Shown here: positions 9,775 to 19,192 of the stretch, piece by piece | Layout of the letters: every line of letters starts with the position of its first letter | Position numbering within the stretch: position 1 is the stretch's first letter | Assembly (NCBI GenBank): GCA_019636335.1 | Contig: JAHBXR010000008.1 | Span: 124,001 to 188,000, forward strand | DNA from: Pirellulales bacterium | GTDB taxonomy: Bacteria; Planctomycetota; Planctomycetia; Pirellulales; JAEUIK01 | Length of the DNA stretch: 64,000 nucleotides | Reading direction: 5' to 3' | Notes under the pieces: model-generated | The model's input: the letters and a program-made list of their open reading frames with translations, nothing else | The model's database searches: none | What the model was told of the DNA's origin: nothing | Position numbers and translations under genes: made by a program

Positions 9775-11790
9775 ATGGCGAAACAACGGGTCATGATCGT
9801 GGGGGGCGGACTGGCTGGCCTGGCCGCCGCGATGAAGCTGGCCGAGTTCGGCATCGACGTCGACCTGATGAGCCTCACTCCGGTCAAGCGCTCGCACAGC
9901 GTTTGCGCCCAGGGTGGCATCAACAGCGTCAACTCCCTCACACGGCAGCAAGGCGATAACGAATGGCTGCACTTCGACGACACCGTCTACGGCGGTGACT
10001 TCCTGCAGCATCAGCCCCCCGTCAAGGAAATGACCGAGTGGGGTCCGAAGATCATCGACCTGATGGATCGTCTCGGGGTCCCCTTCAACCGCACCGAAGA
10101 GGGCTTCCGCGATCAGCGCCGCTTCGGTGGCACGCTCTTCAAGCGCACCGCCTTTGCCGGCGCGACGACCGGCCAGCAGTTGCTCTACGCACTCGACGAG
10201 CAGGTGCGCCGCTGGGAAGTCGCCGGCAAGGTGACGAAGTACGAATTCTGGGACTTCCTCGGTCCCGTGCTCGATGAGAACGGCGTCTGCTGCGGCTGCG
10301 TCGCGCAAGACTTGGCGACGATGGAGATTCGCGCCTTCCCGGCCGACGCCGTCATCGTGGCGTCGGGGGGCTGCGGCTTGATCTACGGTCGTTCGACCAT
10401 GTCGATGGTCTGCACCGGCAGCGCCGCCAGCCGCTGCTTCCAGGCCGGCGCGAAGTACGGCAACGGCGAGTTCATCCAGGTCCATCCAACGGCCATTCCC
10501 GGCGCCGATAAGCTCCGCTTGATGAGCGAGAGCGCCCGCGGCGAAGGGGGGCGCGTGTGGGTCCCACGCAAGCCGCAGGACACGCGCGATCCGAAGAGCA
10601 TTCCCGACAGCGAACGCTATTACTTCCTCGAAGAGCGTTATCCGAAGTACGGCAACCTGGTGCCGCGCGATATCGCCACGCGCGAAATCTTTGCCGTCTG
10701 CACCTACGAGGGATTGAGCGTCGAGCACGATCGGCAGTGCGTCTATCTCGACGTGACCCACATCCCGCGCGAGACCCTGAATCGCAAGCTGGGAGGCATT
10801 CTCGATATCTACGAGAAGTTCCAGGGGGTCGACCCGCGCGAAGTGCCGATGAAGATCTTCCCCGCCGTCCACTACTCGATGGGGGGGCTATGGGTCGATT
10901 ACGAAAAGTCGGCCAGCGGTGGGCTCGTGGTCGGATCGCCGCGCAACCAGGTGACGAACATCCCGGGCTTGTACGCCATCGGCGAGTGCGACTACCAGTA
11001 CCACGGGGCGAATCGCCTGGGAGCGAACTCGCTGTTGAGCTGTATCTTCAGCGGTTTGATTACCGCGCCGGGGATCGAGACGCTGCTCAAGGCCTCGAAG
11101 AAGACAGCGGCCGATCGCCCGTCGAGCCTCTACGAGACGGCTCGCCAGAAGCACCAGGATGCTCACGACCGCCTGCTCAAGCGCAGCGGCGGCGGCGAAA
11201 ACCCCTATCTGCTACATCAGACGCTGGGGCAGGTCATGACCAAGGGCGCCACGGTCGTCCGCTACAACAAAGACCTCGAAGCGGCGCTGGCTCAGGTTTA
11301 CGATCTGACCGAGCGCGCGAAGCATTGCTCGCTGTCGGACACCGGCAACTGGACGAACCAGAACGTCGTGTTCACGAAGTCGCTCATCGACATGTTCCCG
11401 CTGGCGAAGACGATTTTGAAGGGGGCGCTCGAGCGCGACGAATGCCGCGGCGCTCATTTCAAGCCCGACTTCGCCATGCCGGGGCTCACGGCGACCGATC
11501 CGGCGGAGCATCGCCGTCAGGCCGAGGAGTGGTGCGACCGGTTCGAGGCCAATTCGCGCAAGTGGTGCAAGTCGACCGTGGCCTCGCTGGGTGCGGATGG
11601 CGAGCCGCAGTTGGCCTATGAAGATGTCGATACGTCGCTGATCCCGCCGCGGCCGCGTCTGTATGGTCTGGTCGGCGCCGAGGCGATCGACGAGGCGTGG
11701 AAGGCACGCCAGGCGGCGCGCAAAGCAAACGGCACGGATGGCAATGGCGCGTCGGCGGGGCGTGCGGTACGGGCCGCGGTGGCCAACTGA
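9775..11790 (+). CDS. sdhA: Succinate dehydrogenase flavoprotein subunit
   Basis: SdhA oxidises succinate to fumarate at a covalently bound FAD. The Rossmann motif GGGLAGLAAAMK is at residues 9-20. The flavin-attaching His follows in RSHSVCAQGGINS, and the active-site region has HPTAIPG and the RGEGGRVW segment. Length is 671 aa, longer than the E. coli enzyme but normal for the Bacillus/PVC-type enzymes. The last 30 residues are Ala/Gly-rich and probably unstructured. It sits between sdhC and sdhB with a GAAAG ribosome site. Confidence 0.97.
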   Translation: MAKQRVMIVGGGLAGLAAAMKLAEFGIDVDLMSLTPVKRSHSVCAQGGINSVNSLTRQQGDNEWLHFDDTVYGGDFLQHQPPVKEMTEWGPKIIDLMDRLGVPFNRTEEGFRDQRRFGGTLFKRTAFAGATTGQQLLYALDEQVRRWEVAGKVTKYEFWDFLGPVLDENGVCCGCVAQDLATMEIRAFPADAVIVASGGCGLIYGRSTMSMVCTGSAASRCFQAGAKYGNGEFIQVHPTAIPGADKLRLMSESARGEGGRVWVPRKPQDTRDPKSIPDSERYYFLEERYPKYGNLVPRDIATREIFAVCTYEGLSVEHDRQCVYLDVTHIPRETLNRKLGGILDIYEKFQGVDPREVPMKIFPAVHYSMGGLWVDYEKSASGGLVVGSPRNQVTNIPGLYAIGECDYQYHGANRLGANSLLSCIFSGLITAPGIETLLKASKKTAADRPSSLYETARQKHQDAHDRLLKRSGGGENPYLLHQTLGQVMTKGATVVRYNKDLEAALAQVYDLTERAKHCSLSDTGNWTNQNVVFTKSLIDMFPLAKTILKGALERDECRGAHFKPDFAMPGLTATDPAEHRRQAEEWCDRFEANSRKWCKSTVASLGADGEPQLAYEDVDTSLIPPRPRLYGLVGAEAIDEAWKARQAARKANGTDGNGASAGRAVRAAVAN

Positions 11791-11852
11791 GCCGGCGGCT
11801 ATCGTGGATGTCACCAGTTAGAACCTAGCGTACGAGGCGAGCGGATTTCTCC

Positions 11853-12725
11853 ATGAGCGATCATCACGCGAGCGGTCACGGAAACGGCCATGCCAGCCAA
11901 CAGCCCCGCACCTTCATGGTGCGCATCCTGCGGCAAGACGCCCCAGGCGAAGCGAGCTATTGGGAACGCCACCGCGTCGAGCACGAGCCGGAGATGAACG
12001 TCATCAGCGTGCTGCAGCGCATCGCCGCGCAGGCCCATACGGCCGATGGGCGCGACGTCGCCCCGGTCGCCTGGGACTGTAACTGCCTCGAAGAGGTGTG
12101 CGGCGCCTGCACCATGCTGATCAACGGTCGCACGCGCCAGGCGTGCAGCGCGCTGGTCGACAAGTTGCTGACCGAGCAGCCCGACGAAATCGAGCTGCGT
12201 CCGATGAGCAAGTTCCCGGTCGTGCGCGATTTGGTGGTTTCCCGGGCGCGCTTGTTCCGCGCCTTGCAGAAGATCAAGGCGTGGATCCCGGTCGACGGCT
12301 ACTACGACATGGGCCCCGGCCCGCGCCAATCGCAGGCTGAGCAGGGGCAGGCTTATCCGCTCAGCGAGTGCATGAGCTGTGGTTGCTGCCTCGAGGCGTG
12401 TCCGCAATACGCCAAGGTCGAGCTCACGCAGGGGGCCGACGAGTCGGAGGACGACTTCGCCACTCGGCAGCAGCAGGCCTTCGACAGTGCCTTCGTCGGC
12501 GCGCATGCCATCAGCCAGGTGGTGCTCTTCAACAGCAACCCGACCGGGCGCCTCAACGCGGGCGAGCGTCTCGACGCGCTGATGGAAGAAGGGGGCATCC
12601 AGATCTGCGGCAATGCGCAGAACTGCGTGGCGGTCTGTCCAAAAAAGATCCCGCTCACGACGTCGATCGGCCGCGCCGGCCGCGCGACCACGGTCCGCGC
12701 GATCAAGAAGTGGTTCGACAGTTAG
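11853..12725 (+). CDS. sdhB: Succinate dehydrogenase iron-sulfur subunit
   Basis: SdhB is the electron-transfer subunit of complex II. Three cluster motifs appear in order: the [2Fe-2S] ligands in CNCLEEVCGAC plus a later Cys, the [4Fe-4S] motif CMSCGCCLEACP, and the [3Fe-4S] motif CGNAQNCVAVCP. The 290-aa length and an extended N-terminus (about 20 His/Gly/Ser-rich residues) match planctomycete SdhB proteins. It completes the sdhCAB operon, with 62 bases after sdhA. Confidence 0.97.
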   Translation: MSDHHASGHGNGHASQQPRTFMVRILRQDAPGEASYWERHRVEHEPEMNVISVLQRIAAQAHTADGRDVAPVAWDCNCLEEVCGACTMLINGRTRQACSALVDKLLTEQPDEIELRPMSKFPVVRDLVVSRARLFRALQKIKAWIPVDGYYDMGPGPRQSQAEQGQAYPLSECMSCGCCLEACPQYAKVELTQGADESEDDFATRQQQAFDSAFVGAHAISQVVLFNSNPTGRLNAGERLDALMEEGGIQICGNAQNCVAVCPKKIPLTTSIGRAGRATTVRAIKKWFDS

Positions 12726-12829
12726 CCTGGCGCCCGCATCCGCAAGCTCGGCGTGCCAGGTCCGCGCCGCAGTGGTGGACAAGCACAGCGACACGACGCA
12801 AGGGACCGCTTTCTCAGGGGAGATTCTCG

Positions 12830-13636
12830 ATGAGTGCCGTCTTGTTCGAAAAGCGCGGGCATGTGGCGCTCATCACGCTCAACCGGCCCGAGGCACACAA
12901 CGCCATCAGTCCCGAGGTGGCCGTGCGTTTGGCCGAAGCCTGGGAAACCGTCCGCACGGACGACGAGATTCGTGTGGCCATCGTCACCGGCGCGGGCGAG
13001 GGGGCGTTTTGCTCGGGCGCCGATCTGGCGCGTTTGATTCCGCTCATTACCGGGGCCCGGCAGCCCGAAGATGAATGGGATCAAAAGGTCGTGCAGGATC
13101 CCACGCTTTCGATGCGGGCACTGTTGCGCAACTTCGACCCGGAAAAGCCGATCATCGCCGCCATCAACGGCGCGGCGCTGGCCGGCGGCATGGAGTTCGT
13201 CGTCGGCACCGACATTCGCGTGGCTGCCGAGACGGCGCAGTTCGGCCTGCGCGAAGCGGTCTGGGGCTTGTTCCCCATCGGCGGTTCGACGGCCCGGCTG
13301 CCGCGGCAGATTCCGCTCTCCGCGGCGCTCGAGATCATGCTCACCGGCACGCCCATCGACGCGCGGCGCGCGTACGAGTTGGGCTTCGTGAATCACGTCG
13401 TGCCGCGCGAGCAGGTGCTCGACAAGGCGCTGGCCCTCGCCGACACGATCGCCGCGAACGGGCCGCTGGCGGTGAAGGCGATTCGACGCTCGGTACGGGC
13501 CTGTCTGGGTCTGCCCGACGTGCAGTCGCTCGAACGCGAATTGGAAATCGGCATGCCGGTCTTCGCCACGCGCGACGCCCGTGAAGGACCGCGCGCCTTC
13601 AAGGAAAAGCGAGCGCCGAAGTTCGAAGGGCGATAG
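12830..13636 (+). CDS. Enoyl-CoA hydratase (crotonase family)
   Basis: This 268-aa crotonase-fold protein probably hydrates enoyl-CoA. The oxyanion-hole segment INGAALAGGMEF is present. Both glutamates that act in hydratases appear to be kept: one in REAVWGLFP and one in ALEIMLTG, at the family's spacing. The start ATG has AGGGGAG nine bases upstream; a longer open frame reaching back into sdhB is not used. It follows sdhB by 104 bases and could be co-transcribed with it. Substrate chain length is unknown. Confidence 0.85.
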   Translation: MSAVLFEKRGHVALITLNRPEAHNAISPEVAVRLAEAWETVRTDDEIRVAIVTGAGEGAFCSGADLARLIPLITGARQPEDEWDQKVVQDPTLSMRALLRNFDPEKPIIAAINGAALAGGMEFVVGTDIRVAAETAQFGLREAVWGLFPIGGSTARLPRQIPLSAALEIMLTGTPIDARRAYELGFVNHVVPREQVLDKALALADTIAANGPLAVKAIRRSVRACLGLPDVQSLERELEIGMPVFATRDAREGPRAFKEKRAPKFEGR

Positions 13637-13803
13637 CCTCTCGCGCGCGATTCAATCTGCCACCGGCCCGCAACTAGACGCCAACTATTGTTGACACGTC
13701 GGGTGCGCGAGGCGTACGATGCGCCCCCATCGGATGCCAGGGCATCCGGTTTTCTTGCGATGACGACAAGATTCGTTCTGGCAGGCGTGCCCAAGGAGCT
13801 GGC

Positions 13804-14544
13804 ATGAGTGGTCCCACTGGTTTTCCGGCTGGCGAAAACCCGTTTCAAGCGCCGCTGGCGTCGTCGGGTCCCGACCCGTTCTCGCCCGCGGGAGGCATCC
13901 GCAGTGGCCCCCCCTGGGAACAGACCGAGCGTCCCCTGGTAGGGCGCTACGTCGAGACGGTGACGCTGGCCTACACGAACACGATGGTACTCTTCGCCGA
14001 CATGCGTCGCGAAGGAGGCTTTGGCGCACCATTGCTCTTCGCCATGATTGGCGGCGTCATCGGTGGTGTCATCGGCACCATTCCTCAGATCTTTCTGCAG
14101 TTGGTGATGACCGGCGCGCAGGCAGGTCAGGCTGACGCTCAGGCGGTAGGCCTGATGGCGGGCATGGGAGTCGGCATGGCCCTGGCCATGATGGTCTTTA
14201 TTCCCATTGGTGTCGTCATTGCCACTTTCTTGTGGAGTGGCATCTACCACCTGATGTTGCTGCTGCTGGGGGCGGCCAACTTCCCTTACGAAACAACCTT
14301 CCGCGTGATCGCTTATGCCGGTGGTGCTTCGTCGTTACTGCTCGCAATTCCGTTTTGTGGGCAGTACGTCAGCGGCATCGTGGGGATCGTCTTTTACATC
14401 ATCGGCTTGATGAAGGCGCAAGAGATCTCTGGGATGAAAGCCACGGCAGCAGTGCTTTTGCCCATGGTGATCTGCTGCGGCTTGATTTTCGCAGTGGTCG
14501 CGGCGGCGATTGGTATCGGCGTGGCAGCCGGATCAAACTTCTAA
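13804..14544 (+). CDS. Yip1-like multi-pass membrane protein with NPFxAP tag
   Basis: The 246-aa protein has a soluble N-terminus of about 75 residues followed by five hydrophobic helices. Its layout, and the FLWSGIYHLMLLLLG and AYAGGASSLLLAIPF segments, resemble the YIP1 family of bacterial membrane proteins, whose role is unknown. Near the start it carries ENPFQAP, a variant of the short NPY-type tag also seen in the gene at 18881. A strong AAGGAG ribosome site lies five bases before the ATG. It converges with the large PVC-type protein downstream. Confidence 0.75.
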   Translation: MSGPTGFPAGENPFQAPLASSGPDPFSPAGGIRSGPPWEQTERPLVGRYVETVTLAYTNTMVLFADMRREGGFGAPLLFAMIGGVIGGVIGTIPQIFLQLVMTGAQAGQADAQAVGLMAGMGVGMALAMMVFIPIGVVIATFLWSGIYHLMLLLLGAANFPYETTFRVIAYAGGASSLLLAIPFCGQYVSGIVGIVFYIIGLMKAQEISGMKATAAVLLPMVICCGLIFAVVAAAIGIGVAAGSNF

Positions 14545-14560
14545 TGGAAGTCCGCCTGCG

Positions 14561-17500
14561 TTACTCCCCTCCCCGCGTGGCCGGCTTATCCTGCGATTCG
14601 CGAGCCAGCTCAACCGTGGGATCCACCTCCAATTGAAAATCCTTGAAGCGCACTTCGGTCGCCGGGCCGGAGTGCAGTTGCAGGGCGAAGATGCCGCGTT
14701 TGGCGCCCGGCGCATCTTCGAGATCGACGCACAGCTTGCCGTTCAGATAGGTGCGCAGGCGATCTCCCACGGCGACGACTTCGTAGTCGTTCCATTCGCC
14801 GGGCTTCAAGTGCTTCTCGCCCGAGGCCTTCCACAGCAGGCCGCGGCCGTTCTCTTCGTACAGCTTGCCCCACCAGCCGACGCCGATATCGGCCTGATAG
14901 CCGCGCATCTCGCCGTGCTCGAGTGGCTCGCTGCGGAACTGGATGCCGCTATTGCCGGCGTTGTTGACGAGCTTCACCTTGAGCTTCAAACGGAAATCGC
15001 CTGCGGCGAGGTCGCTCATCAGGAACTCATTGTGATCGAGCCCCTGGCTACGGCCCACCAGTTCCCCCTCTTCGACGCTCCAGAGAGACGTGTCGCCGCT
15101 CCAACCGGCCAGATCCTTGCCGTTGAAGAGGGACGTCGCGTTGTCCGCGGTGGCCAGCATGGGCACCTGCGCGGGGCTCGCCAGGTAGGCGATCAAGGCG
15201 CGAATGTCATCGTCCGAGAGTGGCTTGAAGATGTCATCGGGCATCATCGACTGCGCGCTCAGCTCGCGCTGGTCGATTTCCCCCTGGGGAATGACGATCG
15301 TCTCGTTCGCCGTCACGACCGTTACCGCCTGGTCGTTTTCCTGCTTCACGATGCCGGTCACGACGCGGCCGTCGTCGGTCGCGATGACCGTGGCCGTATA
15401 ATCCTTCGAGATCAAGGCGCTGGGATCGAGCACGTTCGAGAGGACGTATTCGAGATTGGCACGATTCGAGCCCGTGAGCTCGGGTCCCACCTTTCCGCCG
15501 GCGCCAAAGAGGGCATGGCACTGGGCGCACGTCTTGGCGAAGATCGCGCGGCCGTGCGTGGGGTCGGGCTCGATCGCCGGCTTGCGTTCGAGACGCTGCT
15601 TGTACTCGGCGATGAGCTTCGCGCGGTCCTCGCTCGTCTCGCGCACGGTGCCCCAGACTTCGCCCAGGCGGGTATCGATGTCGGCATGCTTCAAGTTGCG
15701 CATCTGGCGCACGAGATCGGCCGAGATATCGGACGAGGCCACTTTGCCGGCGGCGATCGCGTCGAGCAGCGCGAGCGTGTAGGGCGCTCGCGCGGCCAGC
15801 GTGTTGAGCGCATCGCGGCGTTCGGCCGGGGTGAGCCTGGCATAGACGGCGATGATCGCCTCGGCCGTTAGCGGATCGTCGTACAGGGCCAGCCCGCGCA
15901 AAGCCTCGGCCCGCAACGTCTCGTCGGCGAGCAGCTTCTGTAGCACGCCGGCTAGCTCCGGATCCTTCGCTCCCAAGAGCGTGGCCAGCGCCACGCGGCG
16001 TGTGGGAAGATCGGCCGTACTGTCGACGACCAACTCGCGGACGCGCGCGAGCGCGGCCGGATCGCCGAACGTCACCGACAGCGACTCGACGAGCGAAGTC
16101 AGATCGGGCGACTTGCTGGCCATGAGCCACTGGGCCACCTCCGACCACCCCTGGGGCATGTCGACGCGGCGCCGCCCCTTGAGGGCCTCGTTGATGCCGC
16201 GCACGTAAACGAGTTGCCGCGCTTCGTCGTCGTCGCAGGCAGCGAGCCCGGCCACGAGCGTGTCGAGCGCCCGCGGCGTGCCGATCGCCCCGACGCGGCG
16301 GACCATGAACTCGAGCACGAGCGGAATCTTGCCGTCGCTGGCCACGGCCAAGGCCTGGCTCATGTCGGGCTCGGCAAGCGGCTCGGCCGCGTACCAATAC
16401 ATCAGCGGCAGATTGTGATCGCCGGCATCCTCGCCATGCGCCACCAGCGCCTGCACCAATTCAGACCGCTTGTCGATGGCCACCTTCTGCGCCGCCGAGG
16501 CAAGATAGAGCCGCACGACGGGGGAATCGTCCGCGCGGGCCATCCTTACCAGTCGCGCGAGCAACGCCTCGTCCGGGGGCGATTGCTCGAGCGCCAACTG
16601 GATCGTCCAGGCGCGGACGAAAGGACTATCGTTGTCGAGCAGTTGCGCCACACGCGTGGGAGTGACGCCCCCCACGGCGTGCAAGGCCCACAATGCCCGC
16701 AGACGGCGAGTCTCGTCGGGATGGGCCAACGCCAGCTCCATCAGCTTGTTCTGCGAGGCGGCATCGACCTGGCCGGCCTGCGCGCGCTCTTGCAGCAAAC
16801 GGCGAGCATGGCGCACGTACCAGTCGTTCTCGTGCGTCAGCAGACCGACCAGCACCGCGTTGTCGAGCTTCTTGAGATCGACTGCGACGGGTTGAGGATC
16901 GCCGTAGACGATCTTGAAGATGCGGCCATTCGAACGGTCGTGTACGTCGATCTCGAGCCGATGGCACTGATTGTTGTCGTACCAGTCGATCATGTAGGCC
17001 TGGCCATCGGGACCGTAATACAAATTCAGGATCTGCGACCAACTGTCGTTGGCCAGACAGAAGTCGGGCCCGTGGTGACCGACCAATCCCGAGCCGCGCG
17101 GCTCGAGAATGTCGGTATTGATCCGCGCGCCGTGGATATTGTTCATGAAGATGCGGCCGCGATATTCCTCGGGCCAGGCGCCCCCCTGGTAGATCATCGC
17201 CCCGGCGTGCGCGTGACCGCCCCCCGCGGCATCGGAACGGTTGTTGCCGGCGTGGGGTCGTTCGCCAAGCCAGTGTACGTGGTCGGCCACGGTCTTGATG
17301 TCGTCGTAGGTGTAACGCTCGAAGTGCTGCCCGGCCTGACGGTGATAGCGCGCCCCTTGGATGATGTGGAAGAGGTGGGGAATCACGCAGGCCGTGCAGA
17401 CCGCCTGGCCATGTTCGTCGAAATCGACCCCCCAAGGGTTGCTCGTGCCGTGGGCAAAGACCTCGAACTCGTGCCGCGTGGGATGATAGCGCCAAATGCC

Positions 17501-18658
17501 CGCGTTGATCGGCGTGCGTTTTCCCTTGGGCGTGTCGGGCTTGCCGACCAGCGAATGCGTAAACACGCCGTGGCAACCATAGAGCCAGCCGTCGGGGCCC
17601 CAGGTGAAGGCGTTCAGCGTTTCGTGCGTGTCTTGATAGCCCCAGCCATCGAGCAGGATCTGCGGCGGGCCGTCGGGAACGTCGTCGCCATCGGCGTCGG
17701 GAATGAACAACAAATGCGGCGCCGAGCCGACCCACACGCCACCAAAGCCAAGCTCCAAACCACTGACCAGGTTCAACTTGTCGGCAAAGACCTTCTTCGA
17801 GTCGAAGTGCCCGTCGCCGTCGCTATCCTCGAAGATAAGAATCCGGTCCGCCGCCTTGTCATCCTTGACACGCTGCGGGTATCCGTAGGCCTCGGCCACC
17901 CACAGGCGGCCACGATCGTCGATCGCCATCGCGATCGGCTGATGCACGTCCGGTTCGCCCGCGAAAAGCTGCACGCGGAAGCCCTCGGGCACGGTCATTG
18001 CGAGGGCGGCCTCTTCCGGCGACAGGCCCGCGTTGGCGATCACGTCGAGCGTGCCGGCGCGTTCGCGTCCCGGAAAGCTGGGCTTCGAGGCATGAAAGCG
18101 GAAATGATCGAAGTTGATGTGTCCCCAGCCGCCGCCTGAATTGTCGACCAGACGGATGAAGATCTCCTCGCCCACGTGCTGGCCGAGATCGGCCACGGCG
18201 GGACGCATGTCTTCGGCGTCTTCGCCCGAGGCCTGGAACAAGACGGTCTTGTCCTTCGCGCTCACGAGCTCGACGCGCGAGGCGTTCGCATTCTGTCCAC
18301 CACCTACCAGAAAGCTGGCGAACGGGTGCGTCACCTTGAAGGTGGCCGAGGTCAACGTGCCGCGCGGACGATCGCCGGCGACTTCAAACGTGCCGATCCA
18401 GAAATCTCCCTCGTGGCGGCTGTGCGAGTCGCCACGGCGAGCATGGACCGTATCGCCGCGCACGGGCTGGCCTTTGAACGCATCGCCCTGCGCGACCCAA
18501 CCTTCGAGCGTGCCCGACTCGAAATCGAGATTCAGCCGTTTGCCGTCGTCGTCGATCGGGGCGATCCCCTCCGGCGGATCGGCGGCCAAGAGCAGGGCGG
18601 GGAACGCCATTGCCAGAATCAACGACAGGGGCATGAAACGCCCGACTCGAAATCGCAT
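14561..18658 (-). CDS. Secreted PVC-type dehydrogenase-like / cytochrome c / DUF1080 protein
   Basis: This 1365-aa exported protein has at least five parts. A signal peptide covers residues 1-26. A beta-sandwich of the LDFESGTLEGW type spans about 40-190. A PVC-type membrane-bound-dehydrogenase beta-propeller starts near 212 (EAALAMTVPEGF, then MAIDDRGRLWVAEA), with calcium-like DSDGDG and DADGDD loops. HEAT-like helices fill about 620-1020. A c-type heme site CAQCH near 1044-1048 is followed by the PVC heme-domain signature (GPELTGSNR, MPDD). The last 190 residues are a DUF1080/3-keto-disaccharide-hydrolase-like lectin fold (LFNGKDLAGW). Such proteins are plentiful in planctomycetes and are thought to act on polysaccharides. 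I chose the ATG at 18658 because it gives an immediate signal peptide. Confidence 0.9.
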   Translation of the reverse strand: MRFRVGRFMPLSLILAMAFPALLLAADPPEGIAPIDDDGKRLNLDFESGTLEGWVAQGDAFKGQPVRGDTVHARRGDSHSRHEGDFWIGTFEVAGDRPRGTLTSATFKVTHPFASFLVGGGQNANASRVELVSAKDKTVLFQASGEDAEDMRPAVADLGQHVGEEIFIRLVDNSGGGWGHINFDHFRFHASKPSFPGRERAGTLDVIANAGLSPEEAALAMTVPEGFRVQLFAGEPDVHQPIAMAIDDRGRLWVAEAYGYPQRVKDDKAADRILIFEDSDGDGHFDSKKVFADKLNLVSGLELGFGGVWVGSAPHLLFIPDADGDDVPDGPPQILLDGWGYQDTHETLNAFTWGPDGWLYGCHGVFTHSLVGKPDTPKGKRTPINAGIWRYHPTRHEFEVFAHGTSNPWGVDFDEHGQAVCTACVIPHLFHIIQGARYHRQAGQHFERYTYDDIKTVADHVHWLGERPHAGNNRSDAAGGGHAHAGAMIYQGGAWPEEYRGRIFMNNIHGARINTDILEPRGSGLVGHHGPDFCLANDSWSQILNLYYGPDGQAYMIDWYDNNQCHRLEIDVHDRSNGRIFKIVYGDPQPVAVDLKKLDNAVLVGLLTHENDWYVRHARRLLQERAQAGQVDAASQNKLMELALAHPDETRRLRALWALHAVGGVTPTRVAQLLDNDSPFVRAWTIQLALEQSPPDEALLARLVRMARADDSPVVRLYLASAAQKVAIDKRSELVQALVAHGEDAGDHNLPLMYWYAAEPLAEPDMSQALAVASDGKIPLVLEFMVRRVGAIGTPRALDTLVAGLAACDDDEARQLVYVRGINEALKGRRRVDMPQGWSEVAQWLMASKSPDLTSLVESLSVTFGDPAALARVRELVVDSTADLPTRRVALATLLGAKDPELAGVLQKLLADETLRAEALRGLALYDDPLTAEAIIAVYARLTPAERRDALNTLAARAPYTLALLDAIAAGKVASSDISADLVRQMRNLKHADIDTRLGEVWGTVRETSEDRAKLIAEYKQRLERKPAIEPDPTHGRAIFAKTCAQCHALFGAGGKVGPELTGSNRANLEYVLSNVLDPSALISKDYTATVIATDDGRVVTGIVKQENDQAVTVVTANETIVIPQGEIDQRELSAQSMMPDDIFKPLSDDDIRALIAYLASPAQVPMLATADNATSLFNGKDLAGWSGDTSLWSVEEGELVGRSQGLDHNEFLMSDLAAGDFRLKLKVKLVNNAGNSGIQFRSEPLEHGEMRGYQADIGVGWWGKLYEENGRGLLWKASGEKHLKPGEWNDYEVVAVGDRLRTYLNGKLCVDLEDAPGAKRGIFALQLHSGPATEVRFKDFQLEVDPTVELARESQDKPATRGGE

Positions 18659-18880
18659 AGATGTACCGCCTGCGCCTTGCGATGCGTGGGTGGAGTGATG
18701 GTGTGCTGAACTGCGGATGGGGTGGATAATTCCCGGCTCACGAACGGGAAACAACCCTCGAATACCCCACACGATGGTACTCGAACGAATTGCCGGTGGC
18801 GAGCATGCTGCCGCCGGCCGATGCCGGGCCAGGACCTCGTCGACGACAGGCATCCGCGGGGATCGGTTACGATACCTGCC

Positions 18881-19192
18881 ATGACGACGAACCCCTACGA
18901 ATCGCCGCAAGCTCCGGAGGTGAAACCGGCACGTCCCAGCCTCGCGCGAGTCTGGTTCGCCGTGGCGACCTTTACGATGTTTAGCAGCGTCAATTTCACC
19001 GTGGGCACGTGGCTGACGTACTCGGTCGACTGGCCCGTTTCGTGGCGCAGTGGCCAGATCGTCCCACTGACGTTCGGCCTGACGAGCCTCGCCTGCTTCC
19101 CACTCTCGGTCTGGTTGGCGATAAGATTCTTGCGGCTGGCCAGAGAGCTTGCCGCGACGCCCAGCGAGGACTTGCCTCCGCCGACCGATTAA
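18881..19192 (+). CDS. Small membrane protein with N-terminal NPYESP tag
   Basis: A 103-aa protein with two hydrophobic segments (about residues 25-45 and 60-80) and a Pro-rich acidic tail. It begins MTTNPYESPQAP, the short motif that heads many small planctomycete membrane proteins of unknown function. The ATG at 18881 is preferred over upstream in-frame starts because the tag follows immediately. Its stop overlaps the stop of the convergent gene at 19189 by four bases. Confidence 0.7.
   Translation: MTTNPYESPQAPEVKPARPSLARVWFAVATFTMFSSVNFTVGTWLTYSVDWPVSWRSGQIVPLTFGLTSLACFPLSVWLAIRFLRLARELAATPSEDLPPPTD

Noticed and set aside
9457-10872. 471-codon minus-strand frame opposite sdhA
   Set aside because: Antisense of a certain gene, composition typical of shadows.
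16214-18139. 641-codon open frame opposite the large PVC-type protein
   Set aside because: No motif and antisense-type composition; the minus-strand protein is well supported.
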